64,000 bases of DNA from Melanopsichium pennsylvanicum (Eukaryota; Basidiomycota; Ustilaginomycetes; Ustilaginales), in assembly GCA_900208305.1 (NCBI GenBank), contig OAPG01000005.1, forward strand, positions 744,001 through 808,000, in the 5' to 3' direction. Position numbers and translations under genes: made by a program. Shown here one piece after another: positions 1-9,942 of this stretch. Numbering within the stretch: position 1 is the first letter of the stretch; each line of letters starts with the position of its first letter. A model generated the notes under the pieces. The model had not been told where the DNA came from, made no database searches, and saw only the letters and a program-made list of their open reading frames with translations.

Positions 1-465
1 AGAGATGGTAGAGAGAGACAAGCGGTTAGTACAGGAGCTAAACGACTCAACCATATCATTGATGACAAAGGTAATGATAATGAGATTGATGATGATGATG
101 CTGATGGTGGTGGTGGTGGTGATGTTGGTAATGATGGGATTTTGTCAGGATCGGCGGTGAGTACACCTTTTTATGCTGATAGGAAAATTGCGTTGATGTG
201 CTTCCATAGTTTGGTATTGTTGGAAATCTTTTTGCCTGAAAATCATGTCTCGACCTTAACGATTGCCAATCCAGTGGCGAGACCTTCAGTCTCATCATCA
301 CCTTTTGCAAGTATGGGCAGATCTAACCAAAACACTATCAGAAAAGAATTTTGCAAAGTTAGATGCATCCTTTCAACTTTCAACATCCTTCAAGCTGTAA
401 AAGATAAAAGTAGATCTCTTCCACTTAGTTCATCTTTAGTCAAATGGGCCAGCTCTCATGGTTAG
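1..465 (+). CDS. Possible 3' part of a gene cut by the left edge
   Basis: The first forward frame is open from base 1 to a TAG at 463-465 (154 codons), so this may be the C-terminal part of a gene that starts outside the window. The first half encodes an Asp/Gly-rich stretch from GAT and GGT repeats (about 88-122). No domain is recognisable. A strong donor-like GTGAGT at 157-162 directly follows a GCG codon, so the true exon may end at 156 and the rest may be intron or 3' UTR. The downstream half reads poorly as protein. Coding status and 3' boundary are both uncertain. Confidence 0.3.
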   Translation, partial: RDGRERQAVSTGAKRLNHIIDDKGNDNEIDDDDADGGGGGDVGNDGILSGSAVSTPFYADRKIALMCFHSLVLLEIFLPENHVSTLTIANPVARPSVSSSPFASMGRSNQNTIRKEFCKVRCILSTFNILQAVKDKSRSLPLSSSLVKWASSHG

Positions 466-681
466 CCAAGAAAAAATTCACTACTTTCATTCAATCAAAT
501 CAAATCAACCATGCAAGCAAGCAAGCAGCCTTTTCGATCAGCATCATGCTCTGAAACTAATCAAGAAAGAGTAGTGAAACACCAGCACATAAAGAACAAG
601 GCACAAGAAGATTTTGAAATCTTAATTTGACCATGACATGATGCGTAAGGGAAAACATAATTCTTTTAAAAAGGCGTGCCG

Positions 682-3600
682 CTATGCAAAAGGCGGCACA
701 AGCGGAACCCAATCATTCGACCCCCTCAACCCATTCAACCTTCTCGCCATGACCTTGATCGTCGTCTTGATCGCGCTCACATCCGAATCTCCGTCACCCA
801 ATCCTCTGTCCATCAACACCCTCAACTGGTCACACAGTTGAAACCACCGCGCTGAAGCTTTTGTGACATCCTCCATGACCGGGCATCTATTCAAGTAATG
901 GAACGCTCCACCGCAGATGATGCATGTCTGAGCGCTGACAAAGAACGGCGCCTCTTCGTCCTCGCCATCATCGTCAAGCGCATTGGAAGAAGAGGAAGGA
1001 GTGAACACGCCAGCTCCAACGGGAGAAGGCGAAGGAGAAAGAGCAATAGACGAGCGGGGTGAGCCTCCGATACTTGATCGAGAAGATTTGATCCTGGGCT
1101 TGCGGCGCGTCACAGCAACATCGAGGTTGAGTTTGCTCAAATCCTTCTTCGATACATCGACACGCATGGGTGAACCACCAGAGAAGGCAGACAGACGCGA
1201 AAGCGCGGCAGCCACTCTGTTCGATTTCACTTGTGAAGCGCTCGGTGTCGATGCCGAGGGTGTAGGAGACGATGCAGCCGCAGAGGGGACCGAGGTGGGT
1301 GGACCCATGACATCGGGATCGACAAACTCTGCTGATCGAGGCATGCCCGAGTGGATCGAAAGCTTGGCTGGACCATACACTGGCTTTGGACCCTTTTCAT
1401 CGAGGAAATTCTGCACGATCAACATTAGGTTCGGCGAAGCAGTTGATAAAGGATTGGAAGTGCAGAGCTGTGCGATCTTGGTCAATTCTGCATCGCCACG
1501 AACGACGATACGACTCAACCATACTGCTGATCGTAATGGGTCCCTCAGAACGTCCACCGCGGCTCCACTCGTCTGAGGTTCTGGTGGGGGGAGAGCAACG
1601 TTTCTGCTCGAAGGCGGGGAATCGGCAACCTCGATCGCCCTGGGCGGTGGCTTGCCCATACGCGCCTTGTTCCATTCTTCGATGGCCGCTTTCCAAGGTT
1701 GCTGATCCTTCGGTTTACGAAGAGCCAACACCATGTACGTGGCGGTTCGCAGCAGAAGTTCTCGGATCTTTCGCCAGTCGAGAGCGATAGCTCCACCATG
1801 AGGAAGTGCCAGGATTTCGGGTGGGACGTTGTCTTCCGGAATAATGCTGAAAGCTGCTTCGAAGAGATCTCGAGGAACACTGAACGTCTGCATGTAGTAA
1901 TTGATGTGTGTCTGTGTCAGCTGGAAGCGCATGTGCGGCGGCGCCAGATCGGGCCCTTCGCCGGTGAGCGACCTGGCGGCAACGTCGAGACCAAAGTCGC
2001 TATCATGCAGAAGCGATAGCATCACTCTGCGCATTGCGGCCAACTGTCCTGATGACACAGCTGAGACGGGAAGAGATAGATCGATGGTACCGAGAGACGC
2101 TGCGCGAGGCAGTCGATGCTCTGCCATCAGATCTCGTTGCAAACCAGCGAGGCTCGGCGGCGAAGGCTTGCCCTTCCTTGCTGATGATGGCGTGGGGGAA
2201 GCGGCAACAGCTTTGGCTTTGGCAGGCGTCGCGGCGGGCGCTGGCATCGCGACGGCAGGGGCAGCAGAACTCGAAGCATCAGATGAGGCACCAGGAGCAA
2301 CACTAAAACCACCGGCAGAACCCTTGGCGGCAGCAGTGGCAGCGATGGCAGCTTTGGACGGCATCTGCTGTCTTTTCCGCGAGGCCTGGACAGCAGGCAG
2401 AAGCTCGTCCTCCGCCTGCACCGCATTGATCAGCTCGTCTTCATCGCTGTCGCTCTCAGCCAGGGCGGCTCTGAAGTCTTCGTCGACAATTGCCTTGGGC
2501 ACCTTCTTCGGTCTTCCAGGGGCTCGCTTGGATGGAGGCGGTGGCATTTCTGCAGCCTCTTCTTCTGCAAGCATGGCTTTGATGCGGTCTCGTCTCGAGG
2601 CACGTTTTTCTTGTGCTTCCTTCTCGCGTGCCTCTTGAGCGCGCTTCGCTGCATCCTCACGATGCTTCTGAAGCAGGTCCGCCCAGAAATCATCATCGAC
2701 AGCTGTGGTGGGCGCAACTCCCCCAGCCGCTTCAGTTGCCTGGTCGGCCTCCCATACTCGGGCGTACGAGAAGTTGCCTTTGGGCTCGCCATTGGCATGG
2801 GCACCATCCTCTTGGATCCTGTCGTCATCCGTGGCATCCTCTCTACGACGCAAGAGCGAATCGAGGTCATCGTCCGTGTAACGGATATCGCGCTCCGACT
2901 CTTCGGTACCACCTTCCGCAAACAGAGCCTGTGCACCGAACTTGAGGATGGACTCGAGCTCTTCCGGCTTTTCGTCCTCGTTGTTCAGGTTCTGCACGAT
3001 GAGATGGTCGAGCATCATCTTGCGCTTGGCTCCTTCGATGATACTCTCCTCGGCTGTGGCCTTGCAAATAAGAGTGAAGACGAGCAGCTTCTTTGTCTGT
3101 CCAATACGATGGGCACGTGCAATCGCTTGCATGTCCACATGTGGGTTCCAATCGGGATCCATGATGATGACGGTGTCGGCAGAAGCAAGATTGATACCCA
3201 CACCACCAGCTCGCGTGCTGATCATGTAGATGAAGTATGGCGAGTCCGGAGCATTGAAGGCGTCGATGCCCTTTTGACGCTGCTTCTGACCCACCCCTCC
3301 GTCCAACCGCAAGAATTTGTACCCTTCCCCTCTCAAGAAGACCTCTATGATGTTCAAGTTAATCACGAATTGAGAGAACAGCAAGATACGGTGACCTTGT
3401 GCCTTGAGCTTTGGCAAAAGGCGTTGGAGGATCGACAGCTTTGCGCTCGCATCGATGAGACGCTGATGCTCCCAAGTCGCCTCGTAGTTTGCTTCTCCTT
3501 CGCGCGTCTCGAGATCGGGTGCGATAAGGTAGGGATGTTGGATGCACTTTCGCAGCTGCATGAGGGTGTTGTTGAGGTTGGCAACGGTCGACTTCCTCCC

Positions 3601-6600
3601 CTTCTTGAAGCCGGGCTCGCGGGAAGCTGCGAGCGCTTGAATGTCTTCGATGTTGGACTCGAGAATAGAGCGGTAGATTCGCTTCTGGATCGGACGTAGG
3701 GAAGTCGGCACGATGAGTTCCACCTCGGGCGGCAGGTCGAGCACTTCCTTCTTGAGACGACGAAGAAAGTACGGCTTCAAGCGCTTCTGAAGCTCCTCAA
3801 TCACCTCTGGTTTCAGGACGCTATACTCGGTTTCTAGCGCTTTGACGTCCCTCCACTGCCCTTCGGGCTCAAGCCAATTGAGCAGATTGAAGAGTTCCGT
3901 CACATTGTTGTTGAGGGGCGTGCCGGTCGTGATGACGCGATGCTCGGCGTGCAACTCGTTGAGACGCTTCATCAGCACCGACTTGCCGGATTTCAGGTTC
4001 TGCCCTTCGTCGACGATGATGACATCCCAGCTCCCCACCTTTCTCAGCGGCATAGAGTCGATTCGCACGCTGGTGTCAGAGGCAACTACGACGTGAAACT
4101 TGATTGGTCGATTCTTGCCGTCCATCTGGGCCAGTGTCTTTTTGGAATGGAAGAATTCGTACTTGGAGATCATGTCTCGAGCCTCACCTTCGCCCCAATA
4201 GGGCACAACGCGGAATTGTGGCATCCACTTTTCGAACTCGCGCATCCAGTTGGGCAAGGTCGAGTTCGGCACAACCATCAAGAACGGTCCTGCTTTGCCC
4301 TCGTTCCAGATGGAAGCGAGAAAGGTGATGATCTGGACAGTCTTACCCAGGCCCATCTCGTCGGCGAGAATGCCGGGCTTTTGATGGTACCAGCCATATC
4401 GAAGCCAATTGACACCCTCGAGCTGGAAGTCGATGAGCTCACCGCCCTCGATGCAGTGGGGTTGATCGTCCAATGCTCGGAAGTGGGAGCCGGATCTGGC
4501 CTCACGACGCTCACGTTTGATGCGTCTTTCTTCGGATGTCAAGCCCGGGAAGGTCACCTTTTGCCCTATCAAGAAAGAGCGATAGGACTCCTGGGTCTCG
4601 TAGAAGATGTCGGGCTGCTTTCGCCGCGTGGGAGGACCTTCCCAAGTCGACCCCTCGTAAGGCTGATCTTGCCACTTGATCAGCAGCTTGGCAACATGCA
4701 CCCAGCTTCGGATGTAGTCGGAGGGTTCAAGCTTGTTCAGCGGAACCGAGTCCGAACTGACAACATCTCCTCCAGGCTCGTCCTCGTCCTTCAGAATCGA
4801 AGAATAGTATCGGACGGCCAAAATACGATCCGGCGTCTTCCACGGCTTGGGAATTCGACGCTGAGCATCGGGCTGGGGACCGGGTGGACCGATGTCGACC
4901 TCACCTGTTTCATCCACCTTGAGCGTCTTCTTGACGACTAACCGTGTCTGGACGGGCGTCGATAGCAGCGCTCGCCCACCTTCGAGAGCAAAGGAAGCAC
5001 GGTTTCGGCGTGCGCTGGCCAGTGTAGCGGTGGATTCGATGAGCTCTTCAGGCTCGAGTTCGAGGCGACTTCCCTTGGCCAGGAAATTGCTCAGCAAATT
5101 CTGATGGAGAATGCGGAGCCAGTCATGCGGGATCCATTCTGTCTCGCGGAAGGACCTGCCCTTGAATTTGACGAGATACTCGCGTGACAAATTTTCTCGT
5201 GGAGACAAGGTCGCATAGTCTGCCCGCTTGGCGCCCTCATCGTTCCAGAGGCTGCAATCCAGCTGGCGCCAGGCGATGATGTTGTCGATCGCTGGCCATC
5301 GATGGCAGTCCGAGCAAAGCCATCCTTTCTCCTGAATTGAGCTGGCGACCTCCTCGATCGACGTGTCCGTCTCTGTCTGTGCTCGTGCAAGACACTCGTA
5401 GTGCGTGGCACGAGAGCACCGCTTGCAACGGAAGAGCCTCGATGCGGTCAGCTCGGATGGCGGGGCTGCATATTGCTGGAGCATTGCTTCAGTGAAGCCC
5501 AACTGCTCCTCGACGGTACGGTTGCCGTAGACATTGGCCTTGCAGAGAGTACAGTACGAAGCGTAGCCGAAGCAGTCGGGGCATGAATTGGTGTCCACCA
5601 TCTCGTCAATGTCAATGTAGCGAACTGGTGGAGGTGCGGGCGCCTGCTCTCCAAAGATCGCCTTGTGACGCGTGACTCGGTCCCGGTTGATTCCAACGAG
5701 AATGGCCCTCTGCGTGTCCAGCGGCAGACAGCCCCAGTGCCAGGACACTGAGCAAGTCTTGCATTCGAACCATCCTCCACGATCCTCGAGCACTTCGATC
5801 CATTCTTCGGTCACCTGCACCGGCGTGATCGCTCCCGAGGTGTCGTCGATGATGGATTTGCGCTGACGTCCACGCGAATCGAAGCGTTCAGGCGCTTTCC
5901 TATCGAGCTTTTTAGCCTCGCGCTTTTGTGCGAGCTTGAGCTGGCTGAGCGCCTTGTTGTACAAAGGCAGAGCAGGTCCGTCGGTGCAACGCTTACAGCT
6001 CTGCCAGTGTCTGTCCACAGTCGCTTCAGGCTCTTCGTAAGGGTCCATGGCGTCGGACGAAGACACGGATTCCGCTTCCGAGATGACCTGGACCTCTTCC
6101 TCGCTATACGCGTCGGCATCGGCTGCTTCCTGCTCGATCGCCCCTTCAGAGTGGCTGCAGATGGCATCGATACCGTCAAAATAAAGGATGCTCTTCAGAT
6201 CTTCGGATAGTTTGGCCTCGTCGATGATGACCTCAAGCGTTTCGGCAAGCGTGGGCGGGTCCACGATCGGTTCCGGAAGCTTCTCCTGCAACGCGAAACG
6301 CATCTTGGGTTGGCGAACGCGAGTGCGCTTGAATGTTGCTCTCCTGCGCGGGACTGCGCGCGATCGTGGTGATCGGGGAGTACCTCTCGAAGTGCCTCTG
6401 GACAGGCGACGACGCTTGGCACTCGCGGCCGGCCTAGAAGCTGCAGGTCTCTTTCGATTGGCGTGATTTCCGTATTCGTCGTCCGAGGAGTCATCGAGCT
6501 CATCCGCGTCGTTTGAATCCTCCTCGTCCTCCTCATTAACGTCAAATTTGCCGTCGTCTTCGTCGTCCTCGTCTTCTGAGCGACGAAATCGCTTTGCCCG

Positions 6601-7581
6601 ACTGCTACGGCTCTTTCGCTTCTGCACGATCTGCCTGGAGGTCTCTTCCTCCTTATCTTCGTCTTCGTCGTCGTCATCATCTACAACAAATTCACGCTGC
6701 GACTTGGCTGTGCGCCTATCCGAGGCTTTGCTTGGTGTACTGTGGGAAGACGGACGAGTGTGCTGTGCGCTGCGGTTGCTATGGGCGTGGCGTTGTGATC
6801 GACGTACTGGCTGCGCATTGTCCGATTCGTATAGATCTTCGATCTCCTCTTGAAGCGAGTCACTGCCCTGGTCGGAGAGATTGCCATGTTCGTGGTCGCT
6901 ACTGTCGTCTGCATCGTTGGCAAGCAAGTATCGGCTGCGTGGCGGCGCTCGCGACCTTGTGATCGGAGTAGAAGCGATAGCTCGACGCGGAAGAGATGCA
7001 CTGGACTTTGTGCTTGAGCGCCGAGCCGCAGAAGACTTGGTCTTGGCTGCTTGTTTAGCTGGCGCTGCTGAGTTGCGCGAACCGCCACCGTTCGTGGAAG
7101 CGATGATGTCGTCAATGTCGATATCGTCATCGTCATCGCTCTCTTCTTCATCGTCTTGGTCGTCCCTTTGGTTCACACGAATGTCATCCTCCTCATCGTC
7201 TACAAAAGTATCACTTCGCCTTGTGCGTCTCGGTTGTGTTTGCTGCTTGCGTCGAGTAGTACTGGCGCAAGGCTTCGATCCGCGAACCGGTTCGGCTCCT
7301 TGCGGATTGGATGGGCGAGTCTGGACGGATGCTGGGCGCACAGAGGATGTGGGTCTTGAACGCTGCGAGTCTGTCGACCGTGAAAACGCCTTGGGCTGTG
7401 AAGCTTGCGTGTTGGTATAGAGTGCGTTGCGATCTGTAGCGGGCGCCTTGCCTTTTGCTCGTTTGGATATCCTCTTGAGCGAAAGTATGTCCTCGTCATC
7501 TGAGAGGAAGGAAAGATCGACCTCGTCGGTCTCGTGCTTGGTTAGGGCGGCACGCGATTCGGAGGGCATTGACTTAATCAA
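682..7581 (-). CDS. CHD/Mi-2-like chromatin remodeling ATPase (Mit1-type)
   Basis: A single 2299-residue frame encodes a SNF2-family nucleosome remodeler. Residues 1-450 are a disordered, alternating acidic and basic tail. Cys/His-rich PHD-type fingers lie at about 525-765 (several CxxC pairs, with WHWGC and HYEC). Two chromodomain-like segments follow, near 790-830 and 950-990. The SNF2 ATPase lobe has Walker A DEMGLGKT near 1074 and a motif II of DEGQ near 1191 in place of the usual DEAH; the helicase C lobe ends in the ARAHRIGQ motif near 1490. A C-terminal CxxC...H...C zinc knuckle sits near 2217-2232. The order PHD, tandem chromo, SNF2 matches Mi-2/CHD3-4 and fission yeast Mit1 of the SHREC silencing complex, so a nuclear repressive role is inferred. 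It is divergent from RFC4. Family assignment is firm; the Mit1 equivalence is less so. Confidence 0.88.
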   Translation of the reverse strand: MIKSMPSESRAALTKHETDEVDLSFLSDDEDILSLKRISKRAKGKAPATDRNALYTNTQASQPKAFSRSTDSQRSRPTSSVRPASVQTRPSNPQGAEPVRGSKPCASTTRRKQQTQPRRTRRSDTFVDDEEDDIRVNQRDDQDDEEESDDDDDIDIDDIIASTNGGGSRNSAAPAKQAAKTKSSAARRSSTKSSASLPRRAIASTPITRSRAPPRSRYLLANDADDSSDHEHGNLSDQGSDSLQEEIEDLYESDNAQPVRRSQRHAHSNRSAQHTRPSSHSTPSKASDRRTAKSQREFVVDDDDDEDEDKEEETSRQIVQKRKSRSSRAKRFRRSEDEDDEDDGKFDVNEEDEEDSNDADELDDSSDDEYGNHANRKRPAASRPAASAKRRRLSRGTSRGTPRSPRSRAVPRRRATFKRTRVRQPKMRFALQEKLPEPIVDPPTLAETLEVIIDEAKLSEDLKSILYFDGIDAICSHSEGAIEQEAADADAYSEEEVQVISEAESVSSSDAMDPYEEPEATVDRHWQSCKRCTDGPALPLYNKALSQLKLAQKREAKKLDRKAPERFDSRGRQRKSIIDDTSGAITPVQVTEEWIEVLEDRGGWFECKTCSVSWHWGCLPLDTQRAILVGINRDRVTRHKAIFGEQAPAPPPVRYIDIDEMVDTNSCPDCFGYASYCTLCKANVYGNRTVEEQLGFTEAMLQQYAAPPSELTASRLFRCKRCSRATHYECLARAQTETDTSIEEVASSIQEKGWLCSDCHRWPAIDNIIAWRQLDCSLWNDEGAKRADYATLSPRENLSREYLVKFKGRSFRETEWIPHDWLRILHQNLLSNFLAKGSRLELEPEELIESTATLASARRNRASFALEGGRALLSTPVQTRLVVKKTLKVDETGEVDIGPPGPQPDAQRRIPKPWKTPDRILAVRYYSSILKDEDEPGGDVVSSDSVPLNKLEPSDYIRSWVHVAKLLIKWQDQPYEGSTWEGPPTRRKQPDIFYETQESYRSFLIGQKVTFPGLTSEERRIKRERREARSGSHFRALDDQPHCIEGGELIDFQLEGVNWLRYGWYHQKPGILADEMGLGKTVQIITFLASIWNEGKAGPFLMVVPNSTLPNWMREFEKWMPQFRVVPYWGEGEARDMISKYEFFHSKKTLAQMDGKNRPIKFHVVVASDTSVRIDSMPLRKVGSWDVIIVDEGQNLKSGKSVLMKRLNELHAEHRVITTGTPLNNNVTELFNLLNWLEPEGQWRDVKALETEYSVLKPEVIEELQKRLKPYFLRRLKKEVLDLPPEVELIVPTSLRPIQKRIYRSILESNIEDIQALAASREPGFKKGRKSTVANLNNTLMQLRKCIQHPYLIAPDLETREGEANYEATWEHQRLIDASAKLSILQRLLPKLKAQGHRILLFSQFVINLNIIEVFLRGEGYKFLRLDGGVGQKQRQKGIDAFNAPDSPYFIYMISTRAGGVGINLASADTVIIMDPDWNPHVDMQAIARAHRIGQTKKLLVFTLICKATAEESIIEGAKRKMMLDHLIVQNLNNEDEKPEELESILKFGAQALFAEGGTEESERDIRYTDDDLDSLLRRREDATDDDRIQEDGAHANGEPKGNFSYARVWEADQATEAAGGVAPTTAVDDDFWADLLQKHREDAAKRAQEAREKEAQEKRASRRDRIKAMLAEEEAAEMPPPPSKRAPGRPKKVPKAIVDEDFRAALAESDSDEDELINAVQAEDELLPAVQASRKRQQMPSKAAIAATAAAKGSAGGFSVAPGASSDASSSAAPAVAMPAPAATPAKAKAVAASPTPSSARKGKPSPPSLAGLQRDLMAEHRLPRAASLGTIDLSLPVSAVSSGQLAAMRRVMLSLLHDSDFGLDVAARSLTGEGPDLAPPHMRFQLTQTHINYYMQTFSVPRDLFEAAFSIIPEDNVPPEILALPHGGAIALDWRKIRELLLRTATYMVLALRKPKDQQPWKAAIEEWNKARMGKPPPRAIEVADSPPSSRNVALPPPEPQTSGAAVDVLRDPLRSAVWLSRIVVRGDAELTKIAQLCTSNPLSTASPNLMLIVQNFLDEKGPKPVYGPAKLSIHSGMPRSAEFVDPDVMGPPTSVPSAAASSPTPSASTPSASQVKSNRVAAALSRLSAFSGGSPMRVDVSKKDLSKLNLDVAVTRRKPRIKSSRSSIGGSPRSSIALSPSPSPVGAGVFTPSSSSNALDDDGEDEEAPFFVSAQTCIICGGAFHYLNRCPVMEDVTKASARWFQLCDQLRVLMDRGLGDGDSDVSAIKTTIKVMARRLNGLRGSNDWVPLVPPFA

Positions 7582-8299
7582 TATCTTGATGTCTCACTCA
7601 ATCGTTTGCGACCCGACGACGTGGTGAATGAATCTGGAAAGAGTGTTCAAGCGCCGGCATTCAATGTGCTAAGCTGAGCGTGCTATGCTCGTTGAGCTGT
7701 TTGCGTGTTCTCTCTCCAAGTCAAGCAGGCGAAGGTATCAATTGGAGAGAATTGACGTGTACGGTGTGGAAGATGGAGTGGACGATGAATTGTCGGCTAC
7801 ATTGGATGAGATGATGACAGGTAGTAAAATATGTATGAAGGGATGAGACGGGTTTAGTCGATAATGAGGTCGAAACGTTTCGGGCCATCTCCGAATCGAG
7901 TTTGTCATCTTTTGGATTGGCCTGAGCAGCGCGCGTTCCGCTCGAGGTGAGCGCGCGCACACAATCAAGGCACAGTAAATTTACCACCTCTCAACGCGAC
8001 ACGCGACTCCCAGACTCAGACTTAGACTCAAACTCAGACAGTGTAGTAGTGTGGGACTTTTGGAAGGTCCGAAGTCACTCCGCCTACTTCGAGCATCTTT
8101 CTCCCGGCTCGATTTAGTATTAGTCTCAATCAATTCATCGTAGCACCACCATCGGTATCAATTTTCGAAGCACTCACAGCGGCAAAGCCAATCTAAAGCT
8201 ATTCTTTTGATCGGAAACGCCGGACCTCGCTCATATCATCGGATCCAACCGCTCAGTCAATCTGCCTTATTCACACAAAGTCACCGCATCCATCATAGT
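7582..8299. promoter_or_regulatory. Divergent promoter region, remodeler / RFC4
   Basis: This 718-bp gap separates two divergent start codons. Near the RFC4 side it holds two tandem ACGCGA words (7995-8000 and 8002-8007), which resemble the MluI cell-cycle box core bound by MBF-type factors. It also holds a GCGCGC-rich patch at about 7928-7960 and a short imperfect CAGACT/GACTC repeat at 8005-8040. No coding sequence is supported. The regulatory role is inferred from known MBF targets in yeasts. Confidence 0.4.
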
Positions 8300-9521
8300 A
8301 TGACGCAGGCAACAGTCTCCTCGGAAGCCGCTGCAGCCATATCGAGCATCACTGCTTACGAGCTACCTTGGGTAGAAAAGTACCGTCCTCTGAAACTCGA
8401 CAATGTCGTCGGGAACAAGGATACCATCGACCGTCTCAAAGTCATTCAGAACGACGGCAACTGCCCACATCTCCTCATCTCAGGTCTCCCCGGTATCGGT
8501 AAAACCACCTCCGTCCTATGTCTGGCTCGAGCGCTTCTCGGCGATGCATACAAAGAAGGCGTGCTTGAACTGAACGCCTCAGATGAACGAGGTGTCGATG
8601 TGGTTAGGAATAAGATCAAGACGTTTGCCCAAAAGAAGGTCTCTCTTCCACCTGGCAGGCATAAGATTGTCATCCTCGATGAGGCGGATAGTATGACACC
8701 CGCAGCGCAGCAGGCGTTGAGGAGAACTATGGAGATCTACTCCAACACTACACGTTTCGCCTTTGCTTGCAATCAGAGCAACAAGATCATCGAGCCTATC
8801 CAATCGCGTTGTGCCATTTTGCGGTATGGCAAGGTCAAGGATGAGCAGATCCTAAAGAGGTTGCTCGAGATTTGCCAGATGGAAAAGGTCGAATACTCGG
8901 ACGAAGGGCTGGCAGCTATCATCTTCACTACAGAGGGAGACATGAGGCAAGCCATCAACAATTTGCAGAGTACGTGGACAGGCTTGGGTTTCGTCAATCC
9001 AGACAATGTTTTCAAGGTCTGCGATCAACCACATCCATTCTTGATCAGGACGCTGCTGTTGGCATGCAAAAATGGAGATGTTGACGAGGCCATGGAAAGA
9101 TTGGATGAGATTTGGAGTAAAGGTTATGCAGCCGTGGATATCGTAACAACATTGTTCAGGGTTGTCAAGACGTTGGATGGCATCACAGAGTCGACCAAGT
9201 TGGAGTTTATCAAGGTATGTTCTCCTCCACTCCTCCAAATTCACGAAAGGCTGAACGGTTTTACTGATGTTGTCCCTATCGCGAATTGGACTTACACGTT
9301 ACGAATGGGAACAGGAAATCGGCTGGACCCATATGAAGATCCTGGAAGGCGTTGCCACCGTCGTGCAGCTTGGAGGTCTTATTGCAAGACTGTGCAAATT
9401 GGTAAGTTGCCTCTTCATCACCTTGTTTCACAATCTGCTTTCCAGATTTGTGTACTCACCATCAAAAACCTCTCTTGTCATATTGTCGCAGAGCATGGAT
9501 TCAAGACAGTTCCAAGTCTAG
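8300..9521 (+). CDS. RFC4: Replication factor C subunit 4 (clamp loader)
   Basis: The gene has three exons: 8300-9214, 9315-9401 and 9492-9521, giving a 343-residue protein. Introns of 100 and 90 nt start GTATGT and GTAAGT, end in CAG, and are both phase 0. It encodes a small AAA+ subunit of the RFC clamp loader, which opens PCNA and loads it at primer-template junctions. Visible are the N-terminal LPWVEKYRP motif, Walker [10 protein letters not shown] near residue 62, Walker B DEAD near 126, and the SRC arginine-finger motif near 168. Sequence and length match yeast Rfc4 (human RFC2). The start at 8300 is chosen because the family begins shortly before LPWVEKYRP; an in-frame ATG at 8207 would add 31 unlikely residues. 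The last exon has only nine codons plus the stop. It is divergent from the remodeler. Confidence 0.93.
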
Positions 9522-9942
9522 CGACAACCAACATCATCCTCAAGCCTGCGTATCAGCTCGATCGACCCACCATGTACTTTTACTTTTGCATTGCAATTTT
9601 TCACAATCATTCTTTTCACATCTTCATTCAATTGTCCTGCTAATTGTCTGATTGTCACCGTTACGGATGGCATTTTCCATCAGGAACATTCTCGTATACC
9701 GTTGCAAGGGCTGGAATTCTGAGGTTTCGTGACTTGAAATTACAACGAAGCCGGGTAAAGCAAAAGGCATATCCGACAAGCGGATCGTCGAACGAGCTAA
9801 GAAGTCGAAAGCAAATAGTAACACGAGCCAGAATGGTATAGGGAGGTAAGCAATCAAGAACAGGAAGCTGTCCAAAGTGTGTGTGTGGTTGACGCATCAA
9901 GGGAGAAATTGAATGTGTTTGTCGGTGTGTATATGTGTTTTT
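9522..9942. other. Convergent 3' intergenic region
   Basis: These 421 bases lie between the tail-to-tail ends of RFC4 and the Ser/Asn-rich membrane protein gene. They are AT-rich, as expected for two 3' UTRs. I see no further gene or strong repeat in them. Confidence 0.5.

Noticed and set aside
2611..3699. 362-residue forward frame inside the remodeler gene
   Set aside because: It is antisense to the SNF2 helicase region and has no independent motif; it is open because of codon bias.
3940..4941. 333-residue forward frame
   Set aside because: Antisense shadow of the ATPase lobe of the remodeler.
8207..8299. Upstream in-frame start for RFC4
   Set aside because: Adds 31 residues with no family counterpart; the family starts close to LPWVEKYRP.
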